Origin: Saprospiraceae bacterium
GTDB lineage: Bacteria; Bacteroidota; Bacteroidia; Chitinophagales; Saprospiraceae
Assembly (NCBI GenBank): GCA_020437045.1
Contig: JAGQWV010000382.1
Coordinates: forward strand, 1 to 8,586
DNA: 8,586 nt
Direction of reading: 5' to 3'
Shown here: positions 6,541-8,586 of the stretch, one piece after another
Layout of the letters: each line of letters starts with the position of its first letter
Position numbering within the stretch: position 1 is the first letter of the stretch
Notes under the pieces: generated by a model
Seen by the model: the letters and a program-made list of their open reading frames with translations, nothing else
What the model was told of the DNA's origin: nothing
Database searches by the model: none
Program-made: the position numbers and the translations under genes

Positions 6541-6912
6541 ATGCAGGTTGATGAGATTAGAAAATATTGCCTTGCCAAAAGATATGTGACAGAAGACATG
6601 CCCTTTGGTCAAGATACACTGGTGTTTAGAATCGGAGGAAAGATGTTTCTTCTTACCAATTTATCTAGTGAGGTAACCTCAGTCAATTTGAAATGCGATC
6701 CGGTTAGAGCTATCGAATTGCGAGATCAGTACGAAAGTATCCGCCCAGGCTATCATATGAATAAGAAGCACTGGAATACCGTAGTGTCGGATGATTCCAT
6801 TCCCAGAAAACTCTTGCTGGAGTTGATTGATCATTCCTATGAATTGGTTTTAAAGAGTTTGTCCAATAAGGACCGGCAGAACCTACGGACATCTGATGAG
6901 CAAGGAAGTTGA
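6541..6912 (+). CDS. MmcQ/YjbR-family protein
   Basis: The 123 residues match the small single-domain MmcQ/YjbR family (about 115-120 residues, CyaY-like fold). Seen here are EDMPFGQDTLVFRIGGKMF (18-36), LKCDPVRAIELRDQY (50-64), the typical PGYHMNKKHWNTV (69-81) and the final helix LIDHSYELVLKSL. Family members are often called DNA-binding proteins, but their cellular role is poorly established, so I assign none. The start is supported by AAGGAG at 6530-6535. It lies 17 bases after pyrF, and its 3' end overlaps the oxidoreductase gene by 17 bases in another frame. The C-terminal tail (NKDRQNLRTSDEQGS), which includes that overlap, looks unstructured. Confidence 0.9.
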   Translation: MQVDEIRKYCLAKRYVTEDMPFGQDTLVFRIGGKMFLLTNLSSEVTSVNLKCDPVRAIELRDQYESIRPGYHMNKKHWNTVVSDDSIPRKLLLELIDHSYELVLKSLSNKDRQNLRTSDEQGS

Positions 6913-7954
6913 CTATGTGGTGGTTGGTCAGGGTATTGCAGGATCCTTGCTTGTCGATCACTTATTAGAGAGAGGTAAGACGTTTATTGTTTATGATCAA
7001 GGGCACAAAGGCAGCTCAACGAACAATGCTGCCGGTATCATCAATCCGGTCACCGGACGAAGATATGTTAAGAGTTGGCTGTTTGATGAACTTCTAACGG
7101 ATGCACTCAGTCATTATCGTAGACTGGAAAAGGAGCTTGGGATAAAGCTCATTTACCAGAAGAACATTATAAGATCCATACCGGATCAAAAAACATTAAA
7201 TGACTGGTTGGCCAAGTCGGCATGGCCTGACTATGAGAAATACGTTGTCCTCTCACCGGATCTGGCAACTTTTGAGCCTGCTTTGGAATTGGGAGGTATT
7301 TGGAGCGAGGTGACCAATAGTTTTCAGATTGATCTTCCGCTTCTGATCTGTGAAATGCGTAAAAAACTCATCGATCGGGGGATTCTTCGTCCTGAAAGAT
7401 TGGATCAGCAGCAAATTGGCTTCGGTAAAAATGGGATAACTTATCAGGATTTATCTGCAAAAAATATAATTTTTTGTGAAGGATCTTATGTGATTAAAAA
7501 CCGTTTCTTTCCTGGTCAATCATTTCTCAATCCCTCCAAGGGAGAAAATTTATTATTGAAGATTCCAGGATTTTACCCAAGCAAAATGATTAAGAAAAAA
7601 TACTTTCTCGTCCATCTTCCCGATGGGTTATTTTGGTTTGGAGCTAAGGATGGGTGGCATTTTTCGGATGATAGCCCCAGTGAGGAAGGTTATGAATTTC
7701 TACTTAGGCAGGCTAGCAAATTGATAAATATCCCTTTTGAAATAGTAGAGCACCGTGCTGCTATCCGACCGACAATTAGAGATCGAAGACCGGTGATTGG
7801 ATCTCATCCGGATTTAAAAGGTGTTTATCTTTTCAATGGTTTCGGGACAAAAGGTGCCTCTTTGGGGCCACACTGGGCTAAGCGGTTAATAGAGCATATC
7901 GAAAGAGGAGTGCCATTAGAAAATATCCTTGATCCCTACCGTTTTGCAAACTAA
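6896..7954 (+). CDS. DAO-type FAD-dependent oxidoreductase
   Basis: The 352-residue protein has a Rossmann FAD-binding start, DYVVVGQGIAGSLLVDHLL (6-24), with GQGIAG as the dinucleotide loop and an acidic end of strand two (IVYD, 31-34). AAGIINPVTGRRYVKSW (45-61) corresponds to the second FAD contact of D-amino-acid/glycine oxidase relatives. The C-terminal block HRAAIRPTIRDRRPVIG (287-303), then NGFGTKGASLGP (315-326), closes the FAD site. The fold resembles the oxidase half of MnmC and ThiO, but there is no methyltransferase domain and the substrate-site residues cannot be assigned, so the amine substrate is unknown. It is soluble, with no signal peptide. The ATG lies within the yjbR-type gene (17-base overlap), which implies coupled expression. 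It ends the tight run that starts at mrp. Confidence 0.88.
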   Translation: MSKEVDYVVVGQGIAGSLLVDHLLERGKTFIVYDQGHKGSSTNNAAGIINPVTGRRYVKSWLFDELLTDALSHYRRLEKELGIKLIYQKNIIRSIPDQKTLNDWLAKSAWPDYEKYVVLSPDLATFEPALELGGIWSEVTNSFQIDLPLLICEMRKKLIDRGILRPERLDQQQIGFGKNGITYQDLSAKNIIFCEGSYVIKNRFFPGQSFLNPSKGENLLLKIPGFYPSKMIKKKYFLVHLPDGLFWFGAKDGWHFSDDSPSEEGYEFLLRQASKLINIPFEIVEHRAAIRPTIRDRRPVIGSHPDLKGVYLFNGFGTKGASLGPHWAKRLIEHIERGVPLENILDPYRFAN

Positions 7955-7968
7955 TGAAAGATTGAATA

Positions 7969-7987
7969 TGTTAATCAACTGTTAATC
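7969..7987 (+). repeat. Tandem 8-bp direct repeat TGTTAATC, 11-bp period
   Basis: TGTTAATC occurs at 7969-7976 and again at 7980-7987, so the copies start 11 bases apart, about one helical turn. They lie 15 bases after the oxidoreductase stop and about 60-80 bases before the lipoprotein ATG. The placement would suit a regulator bound to one face of the DNA, but no promoter box with a good match follows. Chance is possible in A/T-rich intergenic DNA. Confidence 0.35.
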
Positions 7988-8048
7988 TTAGACGACAGTA
8001 TGCATTTTCCTTCTGCTAACGCATCCCTATTTTACCAAAGCAACTTCT

Positions 8049-8586
8049 ATGAATTATCCAAAGTATTTTTATCTGATCTGGATCACTATCCTGAGTCTCT
8101 ATATTATATCATGCAAATCCCTGCCTACCTTGACTGATCGAAAAAGCGAACCCTTTGAATACAAAGATTATTGGAGCAAAGTTGATTCATTAGAACAACT
8201 TCGATTACCGGAGAGTGCACTGTCCGTTGTGTCTGAAATCAAAGCGCAGGCACGAGTAAGAGGAGATCAAATTGAGAAAATCAAAGCCCTAATCTATGAG
8301 GGTAAATATCGAAGTGAAATTGAAGATCTTGAGCTAGCTGAGATCATCAATTCATTAGAATCTGAGATCCAGGATTTAGAATCTCCAGGATCGGAAATAT
8401 TACATTCTTATCTGGGTGAGCTGTACGATTTTTACATCAGACAAAACAGCTGGTCTCTTCAGGATCGGAAAGAAACTCTTGAGGGTAATAGAGATTTGGC
8501 ATTCATGACTTTAGCAGAATTGACTGCTTTGGCAGATCGACATTTTAAGTCATCCATAGATCATCCGGAGAGATTGAAAGTGGATC
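8049..8586 (+). CDS. Alpha-2-macroglobulin-family lipoprotein, N-terminal part (3' end outside window)
   Basis: The frame from ATG 8049 stays open to the window end, giving 179 residues. Residues 1-22 are a lipoprotein signal: a hydrophobic core (LIWITILSLYII) and a lipobox ending IISC with Cys22 as the lipidated residue. KSLPT follows, without the acidic export signal of surface lipoproteins, which suggests a periplasm-facing anchor. The mature start (YWSKVDSLEQLRLPESAL, 41-58; LHSYLGELYDFYIRQNSW, 118-135; LADRHFKSSI, 161-170) matches, from memory, the helical N-terminal region of large Bacteroidota alpha-2-macroglobulin proteins of around 1800-2000 residues. Such proteins are thought to trap proteases in the periplasm. 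The macroglobulin domains and any thioester lie beyond the window, so the family call rests on this opening region. It is 94 bases after the oxidoreductase stop and probably has its own promoter. Confidence 0.75.
   Translation, partial: MNYPKYFYLIWITILSLYIISCKSLPTLTDRKSEPFEYKDYWSKVDSLEQLRLPESALSVVSEIKAQARVRGDQIEKIKALIYEGKYRSEIEDLELAEIINSLESEIQDLESPGSEILHSYLGELYDFYIRQNSWSLQDRKETLEGNRDLAFMTLAELTALADRHFKSSIDHPERLKVD

Noticed and set aside
6896..7954. MnmC or ThiO identity for the oxidoreductase
   Set aside because: It shares the DAO fold and the C-terminal FAD block, but there is no MnmC methyltransferase half and no thiamine genes nearby, so a specific name is not justified.

Overview
The window looks like a chromosomal housekeeping segment from a member of the Bacteroidota, plausibly of the Saprospiria/Cytophagia type. 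Signs of this are intergenic matches to the Bacteroidota promoter box TAnnTTTG, mostly absent Shine-Dalgarno sequences, an Mrp protein of the form without the CxxC cluster motif, and the start of a large alpha-2-macroglobulin-type lipoprotein. The DNA is moderately AT-rich by eye. No mobile element, tRNA, rRNA or CRISPR array was found, and no gap between genes exceeds about 115 bases.

Layout. Bases 1-1121 hold the 3' part of a ygiQ-type radical SAM gene (+). A small unrecognised gene follows at 1205-1423 (+). On the minus strand, a 664-residue gene (2218-4212) joins a complete RibF (riboflavin kinase/FAD synthetase) to a family 2 glycosyltransferase in one reading frame. It overlaps by ATGA with an RluA-type pseudouridine synthase gene (1514-2221). 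The 115-base gap 4213-4327 is a divergent promoter region with a TAnnTTTG box on each strand and a 14-bp perfect palindrome. On the plus strand from 4328 there is a compact, probably co-transcribed run: mrp (Fe-S carrier ATPase), a NifU-domain scaffold, pyrF (type 2 OMP decarboxylase), a YjbR/MmcQ-family protein and a DAO-type FAD-dependent oxidoreductase. After a 94-base gap comes the N-terminus of an alpha-2-macroglobulin-like lipoprotein, cut by the window end.

How the genes work together. Mrp and the NifU-domain protein form a sensible Fe-S assembly/delivery pair, and the radical SAM protein at the left edge needs such clusters. RibF makes FMN and FAD, and the oxidoreductase at 6896-7954 would use FAD. 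These are plausible metabolic links rather than proof of one pathway.

The most unusual item is the RibF-glycosyltransferase fusion. At its joint the two other reading frames carry four stop codons within 13 bases, which suggests two neighbouring genes fused by a small indel, or an assembly error. Otherwise the region is largely conventional, and I see no clear new multi-gene system.
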